This document shows, in pieces, positions 1-7,381 of a DNA stretch of 64,000 nt (its first letter is position 1; every line of letters starts with the position of its first letter). This stretch comes from Bifidobacterium callitrichidarum (GTDB taxonomy: Bacteria > Actinomycetota > Actinomycetes > Actinomycetales > Bifidobacteriaceae). A model generated the notes under the pieces. The model worked only from the letters and a program-made list of their open reading frames with translations, was not told the origin of the DNA and searched no databases. The DNA is taken from NCBI RefSeq assembly GCF_003129905.1, contig NZ_QFFM01000012.1, positions 1 through 64,000 on the forward strand. The letters run 5' to 3'. The position numbers and the translations under genes are program-made.

Positions 1-294
1 GCGCGGAGCTGTGTATAAGCGCCAGTCCCGGATGCCGGTCATGTAGGTAATGAGGTTCGCGTAGTCGTCGACGGAGATGTTGCGCTGGTAGTTGTCGAAG
101 CGTTCGTAGAGTCGCAGTTCGATGGGGTCTTTGGATACCGATACCTGTGGTGGCCAGCATTTCTCGTGTTCGCACGGGTATCCGGCGATGCTGTAGTTTA
201 TGAGATCCTTGTACTCGCGCCGGACTACCCGGTAGTGTTTGGTGTTGACTAGTGGGTTGGATTGCGCTCGTGCGACGGTGTTTTCGTCGGTCAT
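1..294 (-). CDS. hypothetical protein, cut by the left edge
   Basis: The frame is open from ATG at 292-294 to the window edge, giving 98 codons without a stop. It starts MTDENTVARAQSN and contains a CEHEKC pair of cysteines. No family is recognised. A complete copy of the shared promoter pattern lies 52 nt upstream at 346-389, so this is the first gene of an operon running off the left end. Its total length is unknown. Confidence 0.75.
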   Translation of the reverse strand, partial: MTDENTVARAQSNPLVNTKHYRVVRREYKDLINYSIAGYPCEHEKCWPPQVSVSKDPIELRLYERFDNYQRNISVDDYANLITYMTGIRDWRLYTAPR

Positions 295-345
295 GTTCTT
301 TCTTTTCTTCGTTTTCCCCGGTTTGTTCTGGGGTTGTTCTGTTTT

Positions 346-389
346 GTGTGGACGGTTTTAGTATATGGCGTTGTTGTTTTGGACACGCC
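346..389 (-). promoter_or_regulatory. shared tripartite promoter, minus strand
   Basis: On the minus strand it reads GGCGTGTCC, 15 nt, TATACT, 6 nt, GTCCACAC. It is back to back with the plus-strand copy at 407-450 and reads into the gene at 1-294. Confidence 0.75.
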
Positions 390-406
390 GTGTTTTCTGT
401 TTTTTG

Positions 407-450
407 GGCATGTCGCCCGGAATATTTCTATATACTGTAATTGTCCACAC
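407..450 (+). promoter_or_regulatory. shared tripartite promoter, plus strand
   Basis: GGCATGTCG at 407-415, 15 nt, TATACT at 431-436, 6 nt, GTCCACAC at 443-450. The downstream start codon is only 19 nt further on, so the mRNA leader must be very short and would begin near GTCCACAC. Confidence 0.8.
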
Positions 451-469
451 GAAATGAAGGAGAGAGAAC

Positions 470-943
470 ATGAACACCCAACCAATCGACGACTTCCTCG
501 ACAACTGGAAAAACTGGTGCATCGAAAACATCCCCCTCCTCTACAAGGAGATGCGTGACAACATCAAACAGCAATACGCTCGCATGGACGACGGCGAAAT
601 AACCTACCGTGAATACGCTCGCATCAAAACCGGCATCGAACAACGATACGGAAGCACCATCAAAGACTGGGGCCCTATCAGTAAGCCGTCCAATCCTTAC
701 TACGACCGGTTCCTCGACTACCTCGACAAGGAAGCCGAAGCCAAGAAAACCAAGCTCATCGCCCGCTGCCACGACAAGATCGGCGGCGTCGACAGCATCG
801 ACTGGTTGGAAATCGGCCGAACCGGAGAACTCGAAGGCATCATCAACGGCCCCGAAGGCCGACTCCACCTGCACGCGGTACTCGCAGGCGGATACAACAT
901 CCAATGCCTGCACGTCCGATTCCTCACGAACAAAATCAGATAA
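470..943 (+). CDS. hypothetical protein, 157 aa
   Basis: ATG follows an AAGGAG-type site 10 nt upstream and the shared promoter at 407-450. The N-terminal half is charged and helical. The C-terminal part (about residues 115-152) contains AGGYNIQCLHVRFLT after a GxxGRLHLHAV strand, a compact pattern that resembles a conserved domain of phage and plasmid proteins, but I cannot name the family. It faces the tRNA array convergently; the last tRNA of the array ends 21 nt beyond its stop. Confidence 0.8.
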   Translation: MNTQPIDDFLDNWKNWCIENIPLLYKEMRDNIKQQYARMDDGEITYREYARIKTGIEQRYGSTIKDWGPISKPSNPYYDRFLDYLDKEAEAKKTKLIARCHDKIGGVDSIDWLEIGRTGELEGIINGPEGRLHLHAVLAGGYNIQCLHVRFLTNKIR

Positions 944-963
944 CAGTACAGTGACATCAATAG

Positions 964-1036
964 AGCCTTCTGCCGGCTACGATCCGGCGACCTGCCGCTT
1001 ACAAGGCGGCTGCTCTACCAACTGAGCTAAGAAGGC
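964..1036 (-). tRNA. tRNA-Thr(UGU)
   Basis: 73-nt cloverleaf with a 7-bp acceptor stem, anticodon loop CTTGTAA and T-loop TCGTAGC, slightly divergent. CCA is not encoded. It is the last gene of the minus-strand array. Confidence 0.88.
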
Positions 1037-1278
1037 AGGCGCGAAAAACACTGGCGCTGGAACCGTCCACAAAAATACAAGGAGGTATAAAACCCAACGG
1101 CATCCATCGATTCCAACCATCCGAGAGATCATGGAAAACGGGGCTGGTGACGTTGACGCCAGTGTTTTCGCATTCGTCGAATAATCCTCCCGTCTCGACG
1201 TGACGGTCAATAAAGACGGCACCCGGTTTGCACGGGGAACATTTGGTAGCTTGATGTTTCCGCGGATGCTGGAGGTAG

Positions 1279-1352
1279 TGCGCCAGGTGGGATTCGAACC
1301 CACAACACGCGGATTTTAAGTCCGCTGCCTCTGCCGGTTGGGCTACAAGCGC
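1279..1352 (-). tRNA. tRNA with Leu anticodon UAA, short variable arm
   Basis: 74 nt. Anticodon loop CTTAAAA gives UAA. The D-arm block TAGCCCAACCGG is shared with the tRNAs at 2978 and 3190. The variable region is only about 5 nt, whereas bacterial tRNA-Leu normally has a long arm. The acceptor stem has one mismatch. Confidence 0.82.
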
Positions 1353-1450
1353 AATTGCGACGGCAAGGAAAGAACGAGAGAAGAATCTGCCGCCGCAACT
1401 GGAACATGCCCCGGTTTTCGAAAAACTATCGATATTGGGAGCACGTTTCG

Positions 1451-1522
1451 AGCGGATGACGGGAGTCGAACCCGCGTCTTCTGCTTGGAAGGCAGAAGCA
1501 CTAACCGTTGTGCTACATCCGC
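1451..1522 (-). tRNA. tRNA-Gly(UCC)
   Basis: 72 nt, acceptor GCGGATG, anticodon loop CTTCCAA, T-arm GCGGG/TTCGACT/CCCGT. Close relative of the tRNA-Gly(CCC) at 4559. Confidence 0.92.
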
Positions 1523-1687
1523 GTTTGATACGACGCTGACAGGGTTATCTGGAGGAAAGTTGAGGGAAACCTCCTGGCCTGTCATCGTTCCCGCTGTCCG
1601 GTGAAAAGAACTCAGGATGCACGATCCCGAAGATGACCGGCATCCGTTTAAGAAGCCAAAACATTGGGTGGCGTTGACGTCGCATCG

Positions 1688-1820
1688 GGCGATAGGCGGG
1701 ATTCGAACCCGCGGCTTCAAGGATCGATTAACCGAATCCCTAGTAAAGAGAGTCAGATGTAATCACAAGCCAGTGAAACACTGTCGGATAAAGGGAACCT
1801 GAAGTCTGCCGAACTATCGC
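1688..1820 (-). pseudogene. degenerate tRNA-like element, Asn-like anticodon arm
   Basis: The 3' half has a perfect T-arm (GCGGG/TTCGAAT/CCCGC) and an acceptor 3' strand CTATCGC, whose exact complement GCGATAG occurs 119 nt upstream at 1814-1820. Between them is an arm GGATT/CGGTTAATC/GATCC with a 9-nt loop containing GTT. No normal D-arm can be drawn and about 60 extra bases are present. It could be a decayed tRNA-Asn or a tRNA with an insertion. Confidence 0.45.
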
Positions 1821-1884
1821 AATAGGAATCCAATCACAATACGGAGCTATCCCGGAAGTGTATTTGTCGATGATCGGATTCCAG

Positions 1885-1956
1885 TGGATACCATCGGATT
1901 CGAACCAATACCTCCAACCCCAGGGGTTGGCGTGCTGCCTATTACACCAGACATCC
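1885..1956 (-). tRNA. tRNA-Gln(CUG), unusual anticodon loop
   Basis: 72 nt with a good acceptor (GGATGTC/GGTATCC, two GU pairs) and a Gln-like D-arm. Anticodon stem CCAAC/GTTGG closes the 7-nt loop CCCTGGG, which has C instead of U at position 33. Read centrally, the anticodon is CUG; the identity is less sure than for the others. Confidence 0.72.
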
Positions 1957-2006
1957 CGCATGCCTCCCGGGGTGTGGCATGCGTTTTAACCAAGCCAATC
2001 GGCTGG

Positions 2007-2080
2007 TGCCCTGTACTGGGCTTGAACCAGTGACCAGCGAATTATGAGTTCGCGGCTCTAACCGACTGAGCTAACAGGGC
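2007..2080 (-). tRNA. tRNA(CAU), Ile2-like or elongator Met
   Basis: 74 nt, acceptor GCCCTGT/ACAGGGC, anticodon loop CTCATAA. The variable and T region GGTCACTGGTTCAAG resembles bacterial tRNA-Ile2, whose C34 is changed to lysidine by TilS. Initiator features are absent. Confidence 0.85.
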
Positions 2081-2259
2081 AAAGAAAAGGGCCTTGATTC
2101 GGCGCGAAAAACCAGATGCTCGTTCAAGGCCTAAAACGATTGGTGTGCGTGTGATCCGTGAAAATGGCAGTCAGACATTTGAAGCAAATCAGAGAGAGAG
2201 AATTCACATGTCCATAGAATCCATTCCGTCGCATTATGAGTGGGCGGAAGTTTCGCGCG

Positions 2260-2333
2260 TGCCCTTGGCGAGGTATGATCTCGCAACCTGACGATTAGAA
2301 GTCGCCTGCTCTATCCAATTGAGCTACAGGGGC
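2260..2333 (-). tRNA. tRNA-Arg(UCU), divergent T-loop
   Basis: 74 nt. Anticodon loop CTTCTAA, D-arm canonical. The T-stem GCGAG/CTCGC pairs perfectly but the T-loop is ATCATAC instead of TTCRANY, and the acceptor has one C-A mismatch. Possibly decaying. Confidence 0.72.
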
Positions 2334-2487
2334 GTGATGCCTTTTTGGCCGGACAGGGCATCATATCCGGATTCCAAATAGCCTGGACCGTATCGTGAAG
2401 GATTGTGCACCAATCCAGGCCTGCCATGTGAGTGCGAATCGTTTTGGAAACGCCGGCTACAGGTTCCGACGTCAAGGATTGGAATCG

Positions 2488-2559
2488 TTCCCCAGCCTGA
2501 ATTCGAATCAAGAATAACGGATCCAAAGTCCGGTGTGTTGCCAGTTACACTACTGGGGA
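2488..2559 (-). tRNA. tRNA-Gln(UUG)
   Basis: 72 nt, perfect acceptor TCCCCAG/CTGGGGA, anticodon loop CTTTGGA, Gln-type D-arm GTGTAACTGGCAACAC. Confidence 0.9.
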
Positions 2560-2703
2560 TTGGGTGCGAACGTACCGGACACTCATGCCTGCAGTACGCT
2601 CCACCTTGCCGGCTTTTTCTGGTTGCAACAGTTTTTTCGATTAATCATCGCCGGCATTTGAGACCAACAGGGAACCCGTAGGGTTCGATACCTGTTGGTG
2701 TCG

Positions 2704-2787
2704 CGGATGGCATGGGAGTCGAACCCATCATCGTGTTACCGAAACCTCTTTAGCAGAGAGGCGCTTTAACCGCTCAGCCTGCCATCC
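2704..2787 (-). tRNA. tRNA-Ser(GCU)
   Basis: 84 nt, class II with a long variable arm, discriminator G, anticodon loop CTGCTAA, T-arm ATGGG/TTCGACT/CCCAT. Confidence 0.93.
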
Positions 2788-2842
2788 AAAAATAGAGGAG
2801 ACGCGGCGAGAGAAGATCAAGAAAAAGAACCGCGTCTCCAAG

Positions 2843-2928
2843 CGGAATGCGAGGGATTCGAACCCACGGAACCTTAACGGTTCAGTCGCTTTCAAGGCGA
2901 CCGCCTTCGACCGCTCGGCCAGCATTCC
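2843..2928 (-). tRNA. tRNA-Ser(UGA)
   Basis: 86 nt, class II, discriminator G, anticodon loop CTTGAAA, long variable arm. Confidence 0.93.
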
Positions 2929-2977
2929 AATAAGGTGTCCGGCAACGGGTTCAAGAGTTTCGTTGCCGGACACCTAG

Positions 2978-3051
2978 TGCTCCTGAGTGGATTCGGACCA
3001 CCACTATCGACTTTTTGGGAGTCGCGCCTCTACCGGTTGGGCTACAAGAGC
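2978..3051 (-). tRNA. tRNA with Leu anticodon CAA, short variable arm
   Basis: 74 nt. Perfect anticodon stem CGACT/AGTCG closes loop CCCAAAA, giving CAA with C at position 33. The variable region is 5 nt. Shares the TAGCCCAACCGG D-arm with the tRNAs at 1279 and 3190. Confidence 0.75.
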
Positions 3052-3189
3052 AGGCGGGTTGAACGGATTTGGCTTGAGATGATTTTACGTTCAACCCGCG
3101 GATTTCCGCCTATTTTCGCGCGTGGTCTGCGGATGCCACCATGTTTGTGTTTGTGTTGCGCTTCAGTATGACAGGATTGTCGTACAGCG

Positions 3190-3263
3190 TGCTTCCGAAG
3201 GGATTCGAACCCTTACTGGACAGATCCTAAATCTGTTGCCTCTACCGGTTGGGCTACGAAAGC
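3190..3263 (-). tRNA. tRNA with Leu anticodon UAG, short variable arm
   Basis: 74 nt, anticodon loop TTTAGGA, T-arm AAGGG/TTCGAAT/CCCTT. Third member of the short-armed Leu-anticodon family. Confidence 0.82.
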
Positions 3264-3514
3264 GGTGGCTGGCATCCTCCCGCCGCCAGCCGAGGCGGGT
3301 ACTGAAGTCCAAGCGACGGAAAAGGACTTAACGTCGCCCGGTAGTTGAGGAATGGGTTTCCTTCCAGCTCCTTCGGAAGAAATAGGAGAAGAACCATAGG
3401 AGCCGGAAGAAAAGAATAGGAACGTCGGGGATGCTTGACACACAAATAGCCAGAGAGTCAAACACCGTCAAAGACGGTGTCAATCAGTCCAAGGAAAGGA
3501 TTCCCCGACGTTAG

Positions 3515-3597
3515 TGCCTCATACGGGAATCGAACCCGTAACCCGAAAAGGGACCCGCTTTTGAGGCGAGCGCGTTTACCTGTTTCGCCAACGAGGC
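3515..3597 (-). tRNA. tRNA-Leu(CAA), class II
   Basis: 83 nt, acceptor GCCTCGT/ATGAGGC, anticodon loop CTCAAAA, long variable arm. This is the only Leu tRNA here with the normal bacterial architecture. Confidence 0.92.
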
Positions 3598-3723
3598 AAA
3601 GTGTGAGGAAACCTCGGAAATAGCACCTTGTTTGCTAACACTAGCGTTGATTCTTGCCGCTTGTGGTTTAGGAAAGTTTCCTCACACGTTTTTTCGATGC
3701 AGTGATTCTTGGTTGCATCGTAG

Positions 3724-3798
3724 TATGCGCCGGTGGACTCGAACCATCATCCTCCGGTTTTGGAGACCGGGACTCTACCGAAATTGAGCTAGACGCAT
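3724..3798 (-). tRNA. tRNA-Trp(CCA)
   Basis: 75 nt, acceptor ATGCGTC/GGCGCAT, anticodon stem CCGGT/ACCGG with loop CTCCAAA. Confidence 0.92.
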
Positions 3799-3922
3799 GT
3801 TGTAGGGAAGTCGGGGTGCCCACCATCGCGCGCAGGACAACAGTGTGTTTGGTGTTTATTTGTTGTCGTGTTTGGATGTTGTTACACAGAGAGAGAAGAA
3901 AGGAGGTTTCCGGCTTCCCTAG

Positions 3923-3996
3923 TGCCTTCGCAGGGGGTCGAACCCTGAACCTTCGGTTCCGAGGACCGATGCTCTATCCGGTTGAGCTATGAAGGC
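3923..3996 (-). tRNA. tRNA-Arg(UCG)
   Basis: 74 nt, acceptor GCCTTCA, stem TCGGT/ACCGA with loop CCTCGGA; position 33 is C, as in the tRNAs at 1885 and 2978. Confidence 0.85.
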
Positions 3997-4190
3997 TTAA
4001 AGCGGGAGAGTGGACTGGCTTTTACCACTAACGTCGAGGACAAACGGGGCCTGTCGAGATCCCCTCTGGACGTGCCGCCTGTTCGGTCGCAAACCACCCT
4101 GCCGGGCCAGGCGCATCTTACCGCCCCGTTTCCGATGCGGTTGTTCGATCACTCCCATGAGCTGGTCCGTTGATCAGACGAATCAGCTTG

Positions 4191-4264
4191 TGCCCCCACC
4201 CGGATTCGGACCGGGGTCACGCGGATTAAAAGTCCGCTGTTATGGACCGCTTAACTATAGGGGC
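4191..4264 (-). tRNA. tRNA-Lys(UUU)
   Basis: 74 nt, acceptor GCCCCTA/TGGGGGC, anticodon stem GCGGA/TCCGC with loop CTTTTAA. Confidence 0.9.
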
Positions 4265-4558
4265 TTGAATGCGGTTTTGACAGCCCGTGGCGTACCCAGC
4301 CACGTCCGTGCACTATTGACCGGTTTCTCCGAGTCTTCGGACGGTCGGCTATAGCTAGTACTCCGATCATCCTCCGGCTGTTTGAATCCGGGTTTATACC
4401 ATCGCCAACGGTTTTCCTAACCTCCCCGTCACCCGTCGTCCTCCGATACCGCGGCCTAGGATTTGCGGTTCATTGGACGATTTCGGACGGGTTCTCGACT
4501 TTCCGTGTGGCTGTCAAAACCATGTCCCGTCGAACCAAAGGGTTCGATGAGGCATTCG

Positions 4559-4630
4559 TGCGGATGACGGGAGTCGAACCCGCTTTTCCTGCTTGGGAAG
4601 CATGCGTGCTGGCCGGTGCACTACATCCGC
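4559..4630 (-). tRNA. tRNA-Gly(CCC)
   Basis: 72 nt, same acceptor and T-arm as tRNA-Gly(UCC), anticodon loop TTCCCAA, one mismatch in the anticodon stem. Confidence 0.9.
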
Positions 4631-4712
4631 GTTTGCCGTACTTTGTTCGGCCCAGTGTACGGCTGCTGGGAAAGGAGACGCCCTGATTCAGCAGGAATTG
4701 GACGCTTCCGAG

Positions 4713-4786
4713 TCGGGATGGCGGGATTTGAACCCGCGGTCTCCTGCTCCCAAAGCAGGCGCCTTACCAAACTAGGCCACATCCCG
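4713..4786 (-). tRNA. tRNA-Pro(UGG)
   Basis: 74 nt, acceptor CGGGATG/CATCCCG typical of tRNA-Pro, anticodon loop TTTGGGA. Confidence 0.94.
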
Positions 4787-4810
4787 TTTCACACCATCAT
4801 GGGTGTGTGG

Positions 4811-4891
4811 TGGCGGGGGCAGGATTCGAACCTGCGAAGCCGAAGCGACCGGTTTACAGCCGGTTCCTTTTGACCGCTTGGGTACCCCGCC
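4811..4891 (-). tRNA. tRNA-Tyr(GUA)
   Basis: 81 nt, class II, acceptor GGCGGGG/CCCCGCC, anticodon loop CTGTAAA. Confidence 0.94.
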
Positions 4892-4993
4892 AGCGACAGG
4901 GGTTTGCGGCCAACCCTTGTCACGGACTTAAGCTCGGTGGATATAGTCCTTCGACGGAAAGGAAGCGAAAACGTCGGAGGGTTCAGCCGCAAA

Positions 4994-5368
4994 TGGTGGA
5001 GCTGTCGGGAATCGAACCCGAGTCTAAGCCCTATCCTCACCGTACGTTCTACATGCTTATCCGCGACTATACCTGCGGTTCCGCTTCGCTCGCGGCGACA
5101 CTGCGGAGGACCGTCGCCAACCTGGTTACGGTGTGGATGCTCTGGTTGGCGGATCGCATCCCACCGGTTCTATTCCTTTATATCCGAACGGTTCCTAGAA
5201 CAGCGGAACCGGTTTCGGACCATCCCCGGCCTGAAATCAGGCGGCGAGGACGAGACGAGAAGAAACGTTCTTGGCGTTTATTCCGTTGACGGGTTGATAA
5301 CGGTTGTCCCGTCGGCCTCCGGCATGCTGGTATCGGTTCGATATGCTTATCGAAAACCTGTCAGCCCC
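4994..5368 (-). ncRNA. ssrA: tmRNA (transfer-messenger RNA)
   Basis: About 375 nt. The 5' end GGGGCTG (5362-5368) pairs with CAGCTCC near the 3' end, followed by A and an encoded CCA (4994-4996), the only CCA encoded in the array. The T-arm is CTCGGGTTCGATTCCCGA. An internal frame ends NAKNVSSRLVLAA-stop with TGA at 5237-5239, matching the LAA ending of proteolysis tags, and is followed by hairpins. The exact resume codon cannot be fixed by eye, but AKNVSSRLVLAA is a natural reading. It rescues stalled ribosomes and tags the product for proteolysis. A chromosomal copy is presumably also present in the host. Confidence 0.9.
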
Positions 5369-5789
5369 AAAAAAGTCAGGACACGCGCGGAATCCTTTCC
5401 ACCGGCAGGGTTTGACTCCCGTAGGTTTCAAGGACGAGCGCACATCCTGATCTTGGCATGCCGACAGCCGGTCTGAATCGGAAAGCCGGGTGAAAGCTCT
5501 CACCTTCCACCCAATCCCCCGAGGTCGGCCGTCGACACTCAAAAAAATTTTGATGTCACTGTTCTGTTATCAAACCATCGCACCGCTTGGCATGGTGTAA
5601 CACCTTGGGTTTCCTATACCGGATGCCTGGTGACTGCTCCGGGATTCGCACCGGACACTCCACTCGTTTTGGATCAGCCTTGTTCAGTTATAGAGAGCAC
5701 CAGACGGAGGCGGAGAGAGAGGAAATTATGACCTCCGTCTGGCTGTCCAGCAAGGCGGGCACCACTTGTTTGCGGTTGTGTCTGCCTCG
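5369..5789. other. non-coding stretch between tmRNA and tRNA-like element
   Basis: No convincing gene. It continues the hairpin pattern: 5700-5710 and 5732-5742 form an 11-bp inverted repeat. A T-arm-like CCGGTGCGAATCCCGG segment at about 5637-5655, next to a TGG that could be a CCA, suggests another decayed tRNA, but acceptor and anticodon arms cannot be drawn. Confidence 0.5.
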
Positions 5790-5853
5790 TGTTGACGGTA
5801 GGAGTCGAACCTACTTTCTCCGCCAATCCCCTCGCGGCGGGGATCGCGTCAAC
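5790..5853 (-). other. D-arm-less tRNA-like element
   Basis: 64 nt. A perfect 7-bp acceptor stem (GTTGACG/CGTCAAC, discriminator A) and a perfect T-arm GTAGG/TTCGACT/CCTAC enclose a single stem ATCCCC/GGGGAT with a 7-nt loop GCCGCGA. Only two bases separate the acceptor from this stem, so there is no D-arm. It is the first element behind the promoter at 5912. It could be a deletion relic or a functional tRNA mimic; read as an anticodon the loop gives CGC with C33. Confidence 0.55.
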
Positions 5854-5911
5854 GGTTCGAGCTTTGTAAGCTCTGTTTTCTTGGGATGGCTTGCTTTCGC
5901 AACCCTTCCCC

Positions 5912-5931
5912 GTGTGGACAATGTCAGTATA
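5912..5931 (-). promoter_or_regulatory. shared promoter core, likely start of the tRNA array
   Basis: Minus-strand TATACT, 6 nt, GTCCACAC. The GGCGTGTCG box is missing at the expected distance, although the same word occurs in the other orientation at about 5960. It faces the tRNA-like element, tmRNA and all tRNAs. Confidence 0.65.
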
Positions 5932-5972
5932 TGACGTGTTTGCGGTTTTTCCAAAACACGGCGTGTCGCCTT

Positions 5973-6260
5973 TTAGAAAGCCAAAACCTGCAGCAAGCCC
6001 ATGACGCCCACGCCGGCGCAACCCAACGCCAGAACTATCGACGCATAGTAGAGGACCGTCCAGAACCAGTACTCGGTCTTGCTCTTACCCAACTCGCGCG
6101 TGTACTTGCAGCCACCGGACAGGATCGTCGCCGTATAGAACAACGCCGCACAGGAACCAAAACCAACGGCCATCATCACCAGATCACGCAAGACAAACCC
6201 TCCCAACGAATACTGCCAGCGGATAGGATAATGGTCCACGGAAAACAGAAGGCGCGGCAT
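5973..6260 (-). CDS. small membrane protein, 95 aa
   Basis: Contains two long hydrophobic segments around a central cysteine-containing stretch and ends VMGLLQVLAF. The ATG at 6258-6260 has a GGGGG block 8 nt upstream; a GTG at 6296 would add 12 residues but has no ribosome site. No family recognised. Last gene of the operon that begins upstream of 9249. Confidence 0.65.
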   Translation of the reverse strand: MPRLLFSVDHYPIRWQYSLGGFVLRDLVMMAVGFGSCAALFYTATILSGGCKYTRELGKSKTEYWFWTVLYYASIVLALGCAGVGVMGLLQVLAF

Positions 6261-6316
6261 CAACCAACCCCCTATGGAGGATGACGCCACGCCCACGTAT
6301 CAGCAGGATTCAGCAT

Positions 6317-6511
6317 TCAGCTGTTATTGGCGGCAAGAATCCCTTGGTTTTCCTCCTCAGTCCATTTCCTCCCGGCACGCTCCTGCATACCGAGAACCTC
6401 CTCGCGGGTCGTGACATGGCCTTTCGTCTTCTTCATCATCCGCACCGTGAAAACGGCCAGACCGTAAGCATCCTCTTTCGGATTCCAAAGTCCCTGCAAT
6501 TCCTTAGCCAT
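6317..6511 (-). CDS. small protein, family B copy 2, 64 aa
   Basis: Starts MAKELQGLWNPKEDAYGL and ends ILAANNS. It is clearly paralogous to the protein at 7157-7348: both share AFTVR, GHVTTREEVL and ILAANN. GGAGG lies upstream of the ATG. Together with the family A gene beside it, it forms one of two duplicated A-B units. Function unknown; the size and acidic character suggest a regulatory or antitoxin-like role, which is only a guess. Confidence 0.75.
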   Translation of the reverse strand: MAKELQGLWNPKEDAYGLAVFTVRMMKKTKGHVTTREEVLGMQERAGRKWTEEENQGILAANNS

Positions 6512-6530
6512 GATGTCTTATCCTCCACTA

Positions 6531-6752
6531 CTAGAACATGGATACTTGAGCGACTTCGCCCATGAGGGCTTCACGAACCGCCTTCACCTTGGCTTCCGGC
6601 GTCTCCTCCATGTCCGCAATCGTCCACAGACTATACCGGCGACCTTCCCTGCTTAGGGAACTGTTCGGGTCGCTGGTCGGGAACTGTTTCTCCAGCTCGT
6701 CGAGTTTCCTCTCGATCTCCTGTTCGAGGTCGATCGTCGTCTCGTTCTCCAT
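6531..6752 (-). CDS. small protein, family A copy 2, 73 aa
   Basis: The start MENETTIDLEQEIERKLDEL is chosen because AAGGAG lies 8 nt upstream; the frame is open to 6812 but lacks a site there. It shares the IERKLDELE helix, a SLSREGRR segment and the C-terminal SMF with the proteins at 6818 and 8841. Probably an all-helical small protein. Unknown function. Confidence 0.7.
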   Translation of the reverse strand: MENETTIDLEQEIERKLDELEKQFPTSDPNSSLSREGRRYSLWTIADMEETPEAKVKAVREALMGEVAQVSMF

Positions 6753-6817
6753 CTTTTCAACTCCTTGATTCGTTGGATTCTCCGTACTTTCGCCGTTTGC
6801 ATCGGCGGACATGCAGG

Positions 6818-7033
6818 TCAGAACATGCTCAGCTGCAGCAGACCATCGAGCGGAACATTACGAACAGCCTCCAGCTTGTCCTCCCGTGTCGGCTTCAGGC
6901 CGGCGAGTTCCTGCAGTGCTTTCCGCCGTGTCTCCCGGTCGAGATAGTCGCCGTCGCTGCTTCTCTGCAGTTCCAGTTCGTCCAGTTTCCGTTCTATCGC
7001 CTGCTCGACGGTCATATCCTTATCGGCCATCAT
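6818..7033 (-). CDS. small protein, family A copy 1, 71 aa
   Basis: About 71 residues, containing DMTVEQAIERKLDELELQ, DYLDRETRRKALQELAGL and ending LLQLSMF. A GAGG site favours the ATG at 7031-7033; a GTG at 7039 is possible. This is the free-standing counterpart of the nested gene at 8841-9053, to which it is nearly identical in its second half. Confidence 0.75.
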   Translation of the reverse strand: MMADKDMTVEQAIERKLDELELQRSSDGDYLDRETRRKALQELAGLKPTREDKLEAVRNVPLDGLLQLSMF

Positions 7034-7156
7034 CAACACCTCACTCTCGAAACAATCCTAGGAACATCGCAAGGATTCCGAAAGGCAAAGGGCTCGGAAA
7101 CCGGATGCCACACGGCATAATTCGATTTCCGAGCCCAATGACGGAATCCCGCCTAA

Positions 7157-7348
7157 TCAGATGTTGTTCGCGGCCAGAATATGCTCGATTTCAGCTTCGG
7201 TCCATTCGCGGCCGATATCCTGCTGCATTTCCAAGACTTCCTCACGGGTGGTCACATGCCCCTGCTTACGCAGAGTGCGTACAGTGAACGCTGCCAATCC
7301 GGCATCACCTGTCTTCGGATCGTACAGTCCTTCTAGTTTCGCTCCCAT
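7157..7348 (-). CDS. small protein, family B copy 1, 63 aa
   Basis: Paralogue of 6317-6511 with the same GHVTTREEVLEMQ core and ILAANNI end. The start at MGAKLEGLYDPK is preferred because GGAG lies 6 nt before it and because it matches the paralogue in length. It sits just downstream of the amidohydrolase gene in the same operon. Confidence 0.75.
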   Translation of the reverse strand: MGAKLEGLYDPKTGDAGLAAFTVRTLRKQGHVTTREEVLEMQQDIGREWTEAEIEHILAANNI

Positions 7349-7381
7349 TTTGAGCTCCATTCTTATTAAATACGGCGATAT

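Larger units (their letters stand above)
1037..4993 (-). repeat. inverted repeats in nearly every tRNA spacer
   Basis: The spacers have unrelated sequences but each contains an inverted repeat. Examples: 1041-1056/1157-1171; 1957-1964/1976-1983; 2797-2806/2830-2839; 2933-2946/2962-2975; 3054-3065/3088-3099; 3421-3431/3502-3512; 3601-3612/3676-3687; 4273-4285/4509-4521; 4895-4904/4912-4921. Some spacers (2788-2842, 2929-2977) are little more than one hairpin. They probably act as processing sites or as insulators between tRNA domains; that role is inferred. Confidence 0.75.

Noticed and set aside
4265-4558. tRNA in the long spacer between tRNA-Lys and tRNA-Gly(CCC)
   Set aside because: No T-arm or cloverleaf; only the long-range inverted repeat 4273-4285/4509-4521.
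5627-5700. Possible further tRNA (T-arm-like CCGGTGCGAATCCCGG and CCA-like end)
   Set aside because: T-stem has a mismatch, and no acceptor or anticodon arm can be drawn. Kept only as a note in the spacer entry.
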